Source: Bacillus sp. AFS001701
Lineage (GTDB): Bacteria > Bacillota > Bacilli > Bacillales > Bacillaceae_G
Reading direction: 5' to 3'
Length of the DNA: 35,481 bases
Assembly (NCBI RefSeq): GCF_002559405.1
Contig: NZ_NTZO01000003.1
Span: forward strand, 1 to 35,481
A program made the position numbers and the translations under genes. The first letter of the stretch is position 1. Every line of letters begins with the position of its first letter. Positions 1 to 8,724 of this stretch are shown piece by piece. The notes under the pieces are model-generated. The model was not told the origin of the DNA. It saw nothing but the letters and a program-made list of their open reading frames with translations, and did not search any database.

Positions 1-1
1 T

Positions 2-1858
2 TCTAAATTAAATTTATTTAATTTTATTCTAATAGATCTAGCAATACAGAATAAGTTTGATGAAGCGATAGCCTTCTCGAATTTAACAGAGGAAATAAAA
101 CGATACAAATCTGCTGTTAGTAAAAAAGATATTAGTATTTCGAATGAAAACGATCAGATCATTTTTTCGTTCTATTATAATGAAAAAAATGTCTCTGTCG
201 ATATCACAGAATGTTTTGAGCATATACCATTAGTCACACATTTAACGAATTTCTCATTTGAAAATTTTACTCTTAAACTTGACGGCATAGGATTTTTTCA
301 AAACATTAATTTATCATCAGACAAAGATATTTCACATCAATTAGTACTTGTTAATCGTAATACTAAAAATCGTTTCATTATTGAAGCTGAAAGAAAATAT
401 ACAAATAGATATAATACTGCAATCTCTGATTATCATAATGGTGGCTTTTCTTTCAGTATAAATTTATTAGAAATAAACGATTTAGGAAGATACGATTTGT
501 TTCTTGAAACAACTTGTTTTGGAAAAGTAAAAACTAGAAAAATTACTGGTCCAACGAGAACGTTTAAGTTGAAATGTAGAAATTATTATTTTGAAATGAA
601 TCATAAAAACTATGAACTAATTTTAGCTCCTAAAAATTTATTTGCATTTAGGTTAAATTCAGGAAGTAAATTGAAACTAGGAATATCAAAAGTTAAACAT
701 AATATTCGCAAGAAATTATCAACTATTAAAGAGATAAAAAATAATCGAGGAATAGATAAAGGTAAAAAAATCAGATTATCTATTGCAACGCTTTGTAAAG
801 AATTATCTAGACCATTTTTTAAAGGTAGAAAAGTGATTTTAGTTGGTGAAAAATTAGGCGACACTTTTAATGATAATGGAGCAGCTTATTTTAGATATTG
901 TCGTCAAAATCATCCAAATGAAGATGTTTATTATTTAATTAAGAAAAGTTCAAAAGATTATGAGGAAGTAAAGAAACTTGGAAATGCCATTCCGTTTTAT
1001 AGCCTTAAACATTTATTTTATAGTATGAACGCAAAATATATTGTAAGTACTGACAATGTAAATATGCTATTACCTTCGAATATTCGTCCACTTAGAAATG
1101 CAAAACGAATTTTTGTAGGACATGGGGTTACACTTTTTAAAAAGGTAGACCATGTTTATCATGCTAGAATAGATGTTGCTGATTCAATTGCTTGTGCTTC
1201 TGAGTTAGAAAAAGAAATTTTTATGAATCATTTTGGTTTTAACGAGGATCAGTTATTTATTACAGGTTTGCCTAGAACTCAAATTTTAAATAATAACGTT
1301 ATGGGCAAAAATATACTGTTAACATTTACATGGAGACCATCAATTGGAAATCGAAATGAATTTTTATCAAGCGAATATTACCAGCGTTTGAAGAGTCTTT
1401 TTAATAATCAAAAATTATTAACGGCTTTAATGGAAAATAATGTTACTTTAACTATTTTATTACACCCGAGAATGGTAGAATATGTAGATTTACTTGAGGC
1501 TGAGCACCCAAATATTATTCTAAAAAAATTCACTGAAATAAATGTAAAAGATTACATCGAAAGCAGTAGTATGATAATAACAGATTATTCGAGTATATTA
1601 TTTGATTTCATTTTTCTTAAGAAGCCCATTGTAATGTATGGTTTTGATTATTTTATTGGTGATTATGCTGTTAATGAAAAAGATATAAATGAAATGTTAC
1701 CAGAAGTATTCTATCAAAATGAAGAAGAAGTAGTTGAATCAATCGTTAGTTCAATAAAGTCTAACTTTAAAATTGCATCAGAGCTTGAGCATAAATATGG
1801 AAAATTAATTAACACTCATCAAGAAAGTTGTAACTATTTGCATAATCATTTACAATAG
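2..1858 (+). CDS. CDP-glycerol glycerophosphotransferase family protein (5' end outside window)
   Basis: The reading frame is open from base 2, so the first in-window start (TTG at 497) is not the gene start; the gene enters from the left with at least 618 codons here. The C-terminal ~350 residues are a TagB/TagF-type polyglycerol/ribitol-phosphate transferase domain. Visible motifs are GHGVTLFKK, FTWRPSIGNRNEF, LLHPRM and ITDYSSILFDFIF followed by KPIVMYGFDY, the usual nucleotide-binding and acidic catalytic regions of this family. The preceding ~200 residues look like the beta-rich middle segment of the 909-residue protein at 14779-17508, so an N-terminal GT2 domain may lie upstream (inference). 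Such enzymes work at the cytoplasmic face of the membrane, transferring alditol phosphate from a CDP donor to a wall polymer. The dehydrogenase and exporter genes follow within 70 bp. Confidence 0.88.
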   Translation, partial: SKLNLFNFILIDLAIQNKFDEAIAFSNLTEEIKRYKSAVSKKDISISNENDQIIFSFYYNEKNVSVDITECFEHIPLVTHLTNFSFENFTLKLDGIGFFQNINLSSDKDISHQLVLVNRNTKNRFIIEAERKYTNRYNTAISDYHNGGFSFSINLLEINDLGRYDLFLETTCFGKVKTRKITGPTRTFKLKCRNYYFEMNHKNYELILAPKNLFAFRLNSGSKLKLGISKVKHNIRKKLSTIKEIKNNRGIDKGKKIRLSIATLCKELSRPFFKGRKVILVGEKLGDTFNDNGAAYFRYCRQNHPNEDVYYLIKKSSKDYEEVKKLGNAIPFYSLKHLFYSMNAKYIVSTDNVNMLLPSNIRPLRNAKRIFVGHGVTLFKKVDHVYHARIDVADSIACASELEKEIFMNHFGFNEDQLFITGLPRTQILNNNVMGKNILLTFTWRPSIGNRNEFLSSEYYQRLKSLFNNQKLLTALMENNVTLTILLHPRMVEYVDLLEAEHPNIILKKFTEINVKDYIESSSMIITDYSSILFDFIFLKKPIVMYGFDYFIGDYAVNEKDINEMLPEVFYQNEEEVVESIVSSIKSNFKIASELEHKYGKLINTHQESCNYLHNHLQ

Positions 1859-1883
1859 TGAGTGCTTATCTGACAGTTGATTC

Positions 1884-1899
1884 TTGATTTTAAAATCAA
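1884..1899. repeat. 16-bp perfect palindrome ahead of wecC-like gene
   Basis: TTGATTTTAAAATCAA reads the same on both strands, and outer bases extend it imperfectly (AGTTGATT to the left, AATCAACT to the right). It lies in the 69-bp gap between the glycerophosphotransferase stop and the dehydrogenase start. It has no T-run that would make it a good terminator. It could be an operator or a processing hairpin; its function is unknown. Confidence 0.4.
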
Positions 1900-1927
1900 C
1901 TAAAATACTGAAAGAGGTAGTTTCTAA

Positions 1928-3214
1928 ATGAAAATTTGTACAATCGGACTAGGATATATTGGTTTACCTACATCAGCTATGTTTGCAAAACATGGTGTCG
2001 AAGTAGTAGGTGTAGATATCCATCAAAGTGTTGTTGATAAATTAAATGCTGGGGAAATTCATATAGAAGAGCCTGGTTTAGCTGAAGTTGTAAAAGATGT
2101 AGTTTCAAAGGGGTTATTTAAAGCGTCATTAACACCGGAGGAAGCAGATGCGTTTATTATTGCTGTACCTACACCGAATAATGACGATGAATTCAAATCT
2201 TGTGATTTAACATACGTATTAAATGCTGTTAAATCGACTATTCCTTTTTTGCAAAAAGGGAATGTCTTAATTGTGGAATCTACTATTGCGCCTCGCAGCA
2301 TGGATGATTTTGTTAAACCTTTAGTAGAAGAATGCGGCTTTACCGTTGGAGAAGATTTATTTTTAGTTCATTGTCCAGAACGAGTATTACCCGGACAAAT
2401 TATGTTTGAATTAATAAATAATAACCGTATTGTTGGTGGCATCACTACAATGTGTTCAGAAGCGGGTGCAAAAGTTTATAGTACCTTTGTAAAAGGTGAG
2501 ATCATACGTACGGATGCAAAAACAGCTGAAATGTCAAAGCTGATGGAAAATACGTTTCGTGATGTAAACATTGCATTAGCAAATGAATTAACTAAGATCT
2601 GTAATACTCTTGATATTAATGTACTAGATGTAATTGAAATGGCTAATAAGCACCCACGAGTTAATATTCATTCGCCAGGTCCTGGAGTAGGGGGACATTG
2701 TCTAGCGGTAGATCCGTATTTTATTGTTGCAAAAACACCAGAACTTGCAAATATTATAAATCTATCTCGCGAAACTAATTCTTCTATGCCGAGTTATGTC
2801 GTAGAGAATGTAAAAAAATTAATAGGCGATGTTGAGGATCCTAAAGTTGCAGCTTTTGGTGTGACTTATAAAGGTAACGTGGATGATATGCGCGAAAGTC
2901 CAGCAATAGATATTATTAAATTATTACGCAATGAAGGAATTAATGTTACAGCTCATGATCCACATGTTGCTAGTTCAGAAAAATTCAAACTCCTTTCTAC
3001 AAAAGAAGCTGTAAAAGATGCTCATTTAATTTTAATATTAACTGACCATAACGAATTTAAAGCGATGGATTTTGAAGAATTTGCACCATTAATGAAAAAT
3101 CCAATCGTTTTTGATACTAGAAACTGTGTTAATCCTAATAAAGATTCAAAAATAATATATGTAAATTATGGTAATTTAAACCAAGTAATTAAAGAGAATG
3201 TGGTAAATCTATGA
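1928..3214 (+). CDS. wecC: UDP-N-acetyl-D-mannosamine dehydrogenase-type nucleotide-sugar dehydrogenase
   Basis: 428 residues, full length for the UDP-glucose/GDP-mannose dehydrogenase superfamily. An N-terminal Rossmann motif (GLGYIGLPTSAMFAKHG, residues ~7-23) is followed by the NAD-binding acidic residue in VVGVD. The central helical domain has the K-x-x-E-N-T/F pattern (KLMENTFRDVNIALANE). The catalytic cysteine is in GVGGHCLAVDPYF, and the C-terminal sugar-nucleotide domain carries AFGVTYKGNVDDMRESPA. Overall similarity is closer to WecC (UDP-ManNAc to UDP-ManNAcA, two NAD+-dependent oxidations) than to UDP-glucose dehydrogenases, but substrate cannot be proven from sequence. AGAGGTAG upstream is a ribosome binding site. 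The stop overlaps the next ATG by four bases (ATGA), so it is translationally coupled to the ABC permease; the product probably feeds the exported polymer. Confidence 0.9.
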   Translation: MKICTIGLGYIGLPTSAMFAKHGVEVVGVDIHQSVVDKLNAGEIHIEEPGLAEVVKDVVSKGLFKASLTPEEADAFIIAVPTPNNDDEFKSCDLTYVLNAVKSTIPFLQKGNVLIVESTIAPRSMDDFVKPLVEECGFTVGEDLFLVHCPERVLPGQIMFELINNNRIVGGITTMCSEAGAKVYSTFVKGEIIRTDAKTAEMSKLMENTFRDVNIALANELTKICNTLDINVLDVIEMANKHPRVNIHSPGPGVGGHCLAVDPYFIVAKTPELANIINLSRETNSSMPSYVVENVKKLIGDVEDPKVAAFGVTYKGNVDDMRESPAIDIIKLLRNEGINVTAHDPHVASSEKFKLLSTKEAVKDAHLILILTDHNEFKAMDFEEFAPLMKNPIVFDTRNCVNPNKDSKIIYVNYGNLNQVIKENVVNL

Positions 3215-4011
3215 ACAGTATAAAGACAGTTTTACAGGAACATGCTAAAAACTTATCATTAATTTTTCGTCTTTCATCTTATGAAACACGTAAAGAGTAT
3301 GCAGATAGCCAACTTGGCGTAATTTGGGTATTTTTAAACCCATTATTTCAAATTGCTGTTTACTGGATAACTTTCGGAACTGGGATAAGAAATGGAGCAC
3401 CAGTAAATGGTATACCGTTTCTTATTTGGATGCTTTGTGGTATTATTCCGTGGTTCTTTATTAGTGCAGCAATCATGCAAGGTTCAAGTTCTATTTTTAA
3501 CCGAATCGGTACTGTATCAAAAATGAATTTTCCATTAAGTATCATTCCATCTTATGTAGTTTTATCTAGGTTCAATACGCATTTATTTATGATGGCAGTC
3601 TTAATAATCGGTGTAATTATAAATCGAGGAATCGAACATATAAATATTTTTGCACTAATTTATTTTATGATTGTGGGCTTACTATTTAATATCGCACTTG
3701 CATTACTTACATCTACTTTATCAACAATGGTTAGGGATGTTCATTTATTAATTCAATCATTAACTAGAATGCTTTTATATTTATCACCTATTTTATGGGA
3801 GCCTAAGGGTGCAAATATTTTAACTAAATTAATGAAGTTAAATCCACTCTACTATATTATAGAAGGATATCGTGGCGCCTTATTATATGGACATTCTAAT
3901 TTGATTTTTTCTAAAATTACTATTTACTTTTGGTGTGTATTGCTAGCCTTTTTCATTATCGGCTCGATTTTTCATGTTAAATTCAGGAAGCAGTTTGTTG
4001 ATTTCCTATAG
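3211..4011 (+). CDS. ABC-2 type polysaccharide/teichoic acid export permease (TagG-like)
   Basis: 266 residues with about six hydrophobic segments, the usual size and layout of the ABC-2 membrane subunit of polysaccharide exporters. The N-terminal cytoplasmic stretch carries R-K-E-Y-A-D-S-Q-L-G followed by W-V-F-L-N-P-L, as in TagG/KpsM-type permeases where the family reads Y..S.LG..W....P. The conserved loop PILW and the C-terminal NPLYYIIEGYRGALLYG are also typical. It overlaps the dehydrogenase stop by four bases and is followed 12 bp later by its ATPase partner. Role: with the ATPase it moves a lipid-linked surface polymer across the cytoplasmic membrane. The substrate is presumably the polymer made by the upstream glycerophosphotransferase (inference from context). 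Confidence 0.9.
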   Translation: MNSIKTVLQEHAKNLSLIFRLSSYETRKEYADSQLGVIWVFLNPLFQIAVYWITFGTGIRNGAPVNGIPFLIWMLCGIIPWFFISAAIMQGSSSIFNRIGTVSKMNFPLSIIPSYVVLSRFNTHLFMMAVLIIGVIINRGIEHINIFALIYFMIVGLLFNIALALLTSTLSTMVRDVHLLIQSLTRMLLYLSPILWEPKGANILTKLMKLNPLYYIIEGYRGALLYGHSNLIFSKITIYFWCVLLAFFIIGSIFHVKFRKQFVDFL

Positions 4012-4023
4012 AAGGTGAACTGA

Positions 4024-4806
4024 ATGACAAAAAAAGTTGTCTTTAAAAATGTTACAAAAAAATTTAAAATTTATAATAAACCGACTGACAAGCTAAAGGA
4101 TTTATTCTTTGGTGGAAGAGGCGGAGAATATTTTCATGCGTTAAAAAATATTTCCTTTGAAATTGAACAAGGTGAAATTGTAGGGATCATTGGTTTAAAT
4201 GGTTCAGGTAAAAGTACAATGTCTAATTTAATTGCTGGTGTAACAATGCCAAATGATGGCGAAGTTGAAGTAAATGGAGTTGCTTCACTAATTGCCATTC
4301 AAGCTGGATTAGACAACCGATTGACTGGTTTAGAAAATATTCGACTTAAAGGTTTGATGATGGGTCTTACGATTAAGCAAATTGAAAAAATCACGCCTGA
4401 TATTATTGAATTTGCGGAAATTGGAAAATTTATTAATCAACCAGTTAAATCGTATTCAAGTGGTATGAGATCTAGACTAGGATTTGCCATCTCTGTAAAT
4501 ATCGACCCAGACATCATGGTAATCGATGAAGCATTATCTGTTGGTGATCCTACATTTACAAAACGTTGTTTAGATAAAATGAATGATTTTAAAGAACAAG
4601 GAAAAACAATCTTCTTTATAAGTCACTCATTAGGTCAAGTTAGAAGCTTCTGTACAAAGGGTTTATGGATTCACTATGGAAAATTAGTTGAGTATGGTGA
4701 AATAAACGAAGTATGCGATAACTATCAAAATTTCCTAAATGAATATAATAAATTAACACCTGCAGAACGTGCAAAAGATCGTGAAAAAAATATGCAACAT
4801 AATTAA
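4024..4806 (+). CDS. ABC transporter ATP-binding protein for polysaccharide/teichoic acid export (TagH-like)
   Basis: 260 residues. Walker A is IIGLNGSGKST (about residues 54-64), the ABC signature is YSSGMRSRLGF, Walker B is PDIMVIDEALSVGD, and the switch histidine is in FFISHSL. The N-terminal DLFFGG...YFHALKNISFEIEQGEIVGIIG is characteristic of the TagH/KpsT/Wzt export branch. It lacks the long C-terminal extracytoplasmic extension of B. subtilis TagH (~527 aa) and is closer in size to KpsT or to short TagH forms. It sits 12 bp after the permease; GAAGGTGA at the end of that gene is the ribosome binding site. A hairpin follows the stop, so this is the last gene of the export operon. Confidence 0.92.
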   Translation: MTKKVVFKNVTKKFKIYNKPTDKLKDLFFGGRGGEYFHALKNISFEIEQGEIVGIIGLNGSGKSTMSNLIAGVTMPNDGEVEVNGVASLIAIQAGLDNRLTGLENIRLKGLMMGLTIKQIEKITPDIIEFAEIGKFINQPVKSYSSGMRSRLGFAISVNIDPDIMVIDEALSVGDPTFTKRCLDKMNDFKEQGKTIFFISHSLGQVRSFCTKGLWIHYGKLVEYGEINEVCDNYQNFLNEYNKLTPAERAKDREKNMQHN

Positions 4807-4816
4807 TTATACTTTT

Positions 4817-4850
4817 AAGGATGCCTAAGTTATCTAACTTAGGTTTCCTT
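4817..4850 (+). terminator. Hairpin after the export operon
   Basis: Stem CCTAAGTT / AACTTAGG (4824-4831 with 4836-4843), loop ATCT, plus an outer AAGG/CCTT pairing. The T-rich tail is weak, so efficiency is uncertain. Confidence 0.55.
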
Positions 4851-4936
4851 GTATTAAATGTAATAATACTATTAATGAATGATTAAAAACTATAGAGAAA
4901 TTGTATGAATAAATTTAAAATACTAGGTGATGAATT

Positions 4937-5824
4937 GTGGAAAATAACAAAGTAAAAAAAGTACGTAAAGCCATTATCCCAGCCGCGGGATTAGGTACTC
5001 GTTTCTTACCGGCTACAAAAGCAATGCCAAAAGAAATGTTACCAATTGTAGACAAACCGACAATTCAATATATTGTTGAAGAAGCAATTGAAGCAGGAAT
5101 TGAGGACATCATTATCGTAACTGGTAAAGGTAAACGAGCAATCGAAGACCATTTTGATATTTCATTCGAATTAGAACAAAATCTATTAGAAAAAAAGAAA
5201 TATGAAATACTTGAAAGAGTACAAGAGTCTTCAAAAGTAGAGATTCATTATATTAGACAAAAAGAGCCAAGAGGATTAGGACATGCTGTTTGGTGCGCTC
5301 GTAAATTTATTGGAGATGAGCCATTTGCTGTACTACTTGGTGATGATATTATACAAGCAGACGTACCAGGTGTTGCACAATTAATTGAACAGTACGAGTT
5401 AACTCATTCTTCAGTAATCGGTGTACAAGAAGTTCCTGAAGATGAAGCGTATCGTTATGGTATTGTTGACCCAGTTGAGCGAGATGGACGACGTTATCAA
5501 GTACGCAATTTTGTTGAAAAACCAGCAAAAGGAACTCAACCATCAAACTTAGCAATTATGGGCCGTTATTTATTAACTCCTGAAATTTTTGAATTCCTAG
5601 AAGAACAAGAAATTGGAGCTGGTGGAGAAATCCAATTAACTGATGCAATTCAAAAGCTGAATAAAATTCAACGAGTATTTGCATACGACTTTGAAGGTAA
5701 GCGCTATGATGTTGGTGAAAAATTAGGATTTATTACAACATCGATCGATTTTGCACTTCAACGTGATGATTTAAAGGATGACTTATTAGACTATTTAAAA
5801 CAAAAAATTGATGAATTAGGCTAA
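4937..5824 (+). CDS. galU: UTP--glucose-1-phosphate uridylyltransferase
   Basis: 295 residues, standard length for bacterial GalU (B. subtilis GtaB/YngB group). The N-terminal nucleotide-binding signature is [24 protein letters not shown], with the lysine-containing [10 protein letters not shown]; the central LLGDDI holds the metal-binding aspartates; VEKPAKG and the C-terminal YDVGEKLGF complete the family pattern. It makes UDP-glucose from UTP and glucose-1-phosphate in the cytoplasm, for teichoic acid glucosylation, glycolipids and capsule. The start is GTG at 4937, chosen because AGGTGA (4925-4930) is six bases upstream; no ATG competes. A VanZ-like gene follows after 13 bp. UDP-glucose is also the donor used by the glucan synthase at 20.7 kb, a possible functional link though the genes are far apart. 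Confidence 0.95.
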   Translation: MENNKVKKVRKAIIPAAGLGTRFLPATKAMPKEMLPIVDKPTIQYIVEEAIEAGIEDIIIVTGKGKRAIEDHFDISFELEQNLLEKKKYEILERVQESSKVEIHYIRQKEPRGLGHAVWCARKFIGDEPFAVLLGDDIIQADVPGVAQLIEQYELTHSSVIGVQEVPEDEAYRYGIVDPVERDGRRYQVRNFVEKPAKGTQPSNLAIMGRYLLTPEIFEFLEEQEIGAGGEIQLTDAIQKLNKIQRVFAYDFEGKRYDVGEKLGFITTSIDFALQRDDLKDDLLDYLKQKIDELG

Positions 5825-5837
5825 TAGATAAATTAGA

Positions 5838-6353
5838 ATGAAAACTTCTAGTCCTTTTAAAACATTTATTAACTATTGGATACCTGTGATCCTTATAGCT
5901 GGCATTATCTTTTATTCATCGGCAACACCGTATGAAAAACAAGATATAAGACCGGAAATAAGCCATTTTACATTTTTATATGACCTAATGAAGCATTTTA
6001 CCTTTGTCCACTTTAACTATGCTGGACATTTAGTAAGTATAAAAGAGCTTGGAGTAGCAGGATTTACAGAGTTCTTTATTCGAAAACTATCCCATTTTAC
6101 AATCTATCTTCTACTTGCCTTTTTTGCTACAAGATTAGCAAAGCTTTATGTAAACAGAGCCTTTTTAATAGGCGTAATTTTTTCAATCCTTTATGCAGCT
6201 TCAGATGAATTTCACCAATCCTTCACTGCAAACCGAACTCCGCTAGTTCAAGACGTAGTAATCGATTCGATCGGAGCACTAATAGGAGCATCTTTATTTT
6301 TATTAATAAGTAAGAAACTTAAAGCAAAAGTTCAAAAATCCATTCGAGTTTAA
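5838..6353 (+). CDS. VanZ-like family membrane protein
   Basis: 171 residues with an N-terminal hydrophobic segment (residues ~12-27) and two or three further membrane segments. The VanZ-like core is present: FIRKLSHFTIYLLLAFF, then YAASDEFHQSFTANR and QDVVIDSIGALIGASLF, which match the family's RK..H...Y..L and DE.HQ...R....DV..D..G..G pattern. VanZ gives low-level teicoplanin resistance in enterococci, but most chromosomal members have no known function; the biochemical role here is unknown. It lies 13 bp after galU and its stop codon is embedded in the loop of a strong terminator, so galU and this gene probably form a two-gene unit. Confidence 0.85.
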   Translation: MKTSSPFKTFINYWIPVILIAGIIFYSSATPYEKQDIRPEISHFTFLYDLMKHFTFVHFNYAGHLVSIKELGVAGFTEFFIRKLSHFTIYLLLAFFATRLAKLYVNRAFLIGVIFSILYAASDEFHQSFTANRTPLVQDVVIDSIGALIGASLFLLISKKLKAKVQKSIRV

Positions 6354-6370
6354 TCGAATGGATTTTTTTG
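6335..6370 (+). terminator. Rho-independent terminator of galU-vanZ unit
   Basis: A 13-bp perfect stem, AAAATCCATTCGA / TCGAATGGATTTT (6335-6347 with 6354-6366), six-base loop containing the TAA stop, then a T-run. Confidence 0.9.
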
Positions 6371-6734
6371 TTTGAGACAATAAACGGTAACAAGAAAGAA
6401 GTTATTAAGAAAGAAAAACCATTTCCAAAGTGATGAAATAATAAGGGGCAATAGATAAAATGTAAATTAAGTGAACATTATTAATGATAAAAATATTTTT
6501 TTGATGATTAAGAAATGATTTTATATATTTGTATGTTTGATAATTTTTATTATAAACAAACTCTAGTTTATAGCTTAGGAATTTTAAATATTGAGAACTA
6601 ATTTTTAGAAAAATAAGTTCAAATGATTAGTTTATAAGTTAATGTTCGACTTAATTGAAGTAAAAACTGGTTAAAGAACTGTTATTACTCTAAGTAAAAG
6701 AAATTAAAACAGTTTTTTAATGTAGACTTATTTT
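6371..6734. other. AT-rich gap with no gene recognised
   Basis: Very AT-rich and without a codon-like reading frame of any length. A weak AACTGTT / AACAGTT inverted pair with a T-tail (6677-6714) is the only structure seen. No RNA gene was recognised. Confidence 0.5.
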
Positions 6735-6880
6735 GATGATTAAGTTGATTGTAACGGAGGGATGCTCGACTCCTATGGGAAAAGCGGGAAGGCTGACACC
6801 CCGCAGGCGCGCCGAGGAGGCTCAGATCTCGCCCCATGGAAAGCGAGCATCCCGCAGTGGAAATCAACATCACTAAACTC
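6735..6880. repeat. GC-rich structured intergenic repeat (Bacillus-type dispersed element)
   Basis: A GC-rich block in an AT-rich gap. Outer arms GATGCTCG (6761-6768) and CGAGCATC (6844-6851) pair, with further pairing between CTATGGG (6773-6779) and CCCATGG (6833-6839). An internal hairpin is GCGGG / CCCGC (6784-6788 with 6800-6804). The wording GACTCC...GGGAAA-GCGGG...CACCCCGCAGG...GAGGAGGCTC...GCCCC...GGAAAGCGAGCATC...GGAAATCAACA resembles an element I remember as scattered in Bacillus-group intergenic regions. Flanking TTGATGATTAAGTTGATT and GAAATCAACATCACTAA are imperfect inverted copies. The short frame running through it (6762-6947) looks spurious. Could be a MITE-like element or a structured RNA; no function known to me. 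Confidence 0.65.
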
Positions 6881-6972
6881 CTTTTACGAAAATCTAATTA
6901 CTAATTGCCAGGATTGTTTTTCAATAAAATATAAAAATCTTACCTAAATTCAGTTAGATAAGATTTCATATT

Positions 6973-7383
6973 TCAAAGCTTTATAAAAGTAGGTTCTGTA
7001 CCTGCTTTCTCTACATAACCGATTTTAACTGGATTCATTTGAATCAATACATAGTTAGGATCCTCGGGACCTTCAAGCCATCTAGACAATTCCTCAGTCC
7101 ATACTTTCTCTTCAGGACCTGCATTTTCAATTACTTCAGCTCTTGCAAACATCTCTACAAAGTTATCATCTAATCGTTCACCATCATGACCAAGTAGTAT
7201 ATGTACGTTTGGATTCTTTTTTATATCTTCTACCTTTTGTGAATTCTTATTTGTAGCGATATAAGGTGTTAGGCCTTTAAAGAAAAATACCATATAACAA
7301 CTATGTGGAAAGTCTTCACGAATAGTTGTAAATAGACCTAATTGTTTCGCTTTAAGCACTTTCATAATATTTTCTTGAATCAT
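6973..7383 (-). CDS. Pyridoxamine 5'-phosphate oxidase-family (FMN split-barrel) protein
   Basis: 136 residues resembling the small general-stress-type split-barrel proteins (YdaG/GSP26-like). The N-terminal helix is followed by LGLFTTIREDFPHSCYMVFFFKGLTPYIATNKNSQK, the beta-barrel core where members bind FMN or related cofactor, then NVHILLGHDGERLDDNFVEMFARAEVI. The C-terminal half ends with VLIQMNPVKIGYVEKAG, the common I.v.P..i.y motif. Substrate unknown; family members include FMN reductases, PNPOx-like oxidases and heme/F420-binding proteins, so a precise enzyme name is not justified. AGGAGGGAG upstream of the ATG is a strong ribosome binding site. Single gene, divergent from cax. A 7-bp hairpin (GGTAGAA / TTCTACC, 7419-7437) lies in its 5' leader. 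Confidence 0.8.
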   Translation of the reverse strand: MIQENIMKVLKAKQLGLFTTIREDFPHSCYMVFFFKGLTPYIATNKNSQKVEDIKKNPNVHILLGHDGERLDDNFVEMFARAEVIENAGPEEKVWTEELSRWLEGPEDPNYVLIQMNPVKIGYVEKAGTEPTFIKL

Positions 7384-7543
7384 TTTTAATAACTCCCTCC
7401 TAGTTCAGAAGAAGGGAAGGTAGAAATCTATTCTACCAACCGAATCTCCAACATAAGTAATTCTAGTTCTCGAGGTCATAATCCTTTGAGCAATATAAGT
7501 AAAAACGAAACTTTTATCCAAGTGATAGATGATTTTTGCCATC

Positions 7544-7558
7544 AACACTTTAAGTGTT
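7544..7558. promoter_or_regulatory. Palindrome between the divergent genes
   Basis: AACACTT-T-AAGTGTT is a perfect 7-1-7 inverted repeat about 80 bp upstream of the cax start, in the divergent gap. Its form suits a dimeric regulator's operator, but no regulator family can be assigned from it. Confidence 0.35.
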
Positions 7559-7640
7559 TGTTAATTGTTTTACATTTAAACCTATTTTTTTAAGTCTTTT
7601 GCATATGATATTTATAAGGAAATTTATTTAGGAGGTTATT

Positions 7641-8699
7641 ATGGCTCATCGTTTATTTTTTATTGTTACATTTATCGGTGTACCATTATCGGTAATTGGG
7701 AGCTTGATGCATTGGAGTGAGATTTTATTATTTATCATTTACTGTTTAACGATTATTGCATTAGCTGGCATTATGGGAAGAGCTACTGAAAGTTTAGCGA
7801 TTGCAGCAGGTCCGAGAATTGGGGGACTTTTAAATGCGACATTCGGGAATGCGGTAGAGTTAATTATCGCGATTTTTGCATTGCAAAATGGCTTATCGGA
7901 AGTAGTGTTAGCATCATTAACAGGTTCTGTAATAGGAAACTTACTACTTGTAGGTGGACTATCCTTTTTTATTGGTGGTTTAAAATATAAACGTCAAAGC
8001 TTTAATGTTTACGATGCGAGACATAATTCAGGATTATTGATTTTTGCGGTAGTACTAGCCTTTGTCATTCCTGAAATTTTTTCAGTTAAAATGACTGCAA
8101 ATGATAAAATGACACTTAGTGTAGGCGTTTCGATTGTTTTAATGGTTTTATATCTAGCAGCACTTTACTTCAAATTAGTTACACATCGTGGGGTTTACGT
8201 AGCTAAAAATCAAGAGATCATAGAAGAACATGAAGAAGCTGAGTGGAAAACAGGGAAAGCCATGATTATTTTAGCGTTAGCTACTGTAGCTGTTGGATAT
8301 GTTTCAGAGAAGCTAGTTCACACGTTTACGACAGTGGGCGATAAGTTCGGATGGACTGAATTATTTATCGGTATAATCGTTGTTGCAATTGTTGGTAACG
8401 CTGCTGAACATGCGTCTGCAATTGTGATGGCATATAAAAATAAAGTAGGGGTTTCGGTAGAAATAGCCGTTGGTTCATCATTACAAATTGCCATGTTCGT
8501 AGCGCCAGTGTTAGTGATTTGTTCATTGTTTATTGGGGAAAGAATGCCATTAATATTTTCCATGCCAGAATTAATTTCGATGATTACTTCCGTATTTTTA
8601 ACAATTGCGATTATGAATGACGGAGATACAAACTGGTTTGAAGGGTTAACCTTATTAGCTGCTTATTTGATTATGGGGATCGGTTTCTACTTACTATAA
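7641..8699 (+). CDS. cax: Calcium/proton exchanger
   Basis: 352 residues, about 11 membrane segments, matching the length of B. subtilis YfkE/ChaA. The two Cax alpha-repeat signatures are visible: GNAVELIIAIFAL after AAGPRIGGLLNATF in the first half, and GNAAEHASAIVMAYKNKVGVSVEIAVGSSLQIAMFV in the second half, each with the conserved glutamate used for cation binding. An acidic loop (IIEEHEEAEW) separates the halves. Function: Ca2+ export driven by inward proton flow across the cytoplasmic membrane. AGGAGGT (7631-7637) precedes the ATG. It begins the block that matches the B. subtilis yfkE-yfkD order; a YczE-like gene 25 bp downstream is probably co-transcribed. Confidence 0.93.
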   Translation: MAHRLFFIVTFIGVPLSVIGSLMHWSEILLFIIYCLTIIALAGIMGRATESLAIAAGPRIGGLLNATFGNAVELIIAIFALQNGLSEVVLASLTGSVIGNLLLVGGLSFFIGGLKYKRQSFNVYDARHNSGLLIFAVVLAFVIPEIFSVKMTANDKMTLSVGVSIVLMVLYLAALYFKLVTHRGVYVAKNQEIIEEHEEAEWKTGKAMIILALATVAVGYVSEKLVHTFTTVGDKFGWTELFIGIIVVAIVGNAAEHASAIVMAYKNKVGVSVEIAVGSSLQIAMFVAPVLVICSLFIGERMPLIFSMPELISMITSVFLTIAIMNDGDTNWFEGLTLLAAYLIMGIGFYLL

Positions 8700-8724
8700 A
8701 AACATAAATTGAAGGTGGTAATAC

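Noticed and set aside
6762-6947. 61-codon ORF in the intergenic repeat
   Set aside because: It is created by the GC-rich structured repeat, has no ribosome binding site worth the name, and resembles no protein.
7569-7609. Sigma-A promoter for cax (TTTACA ... TATGAT)
   Set aside because: The two boxes are 29 bases apart, far outside the 16-18 range.
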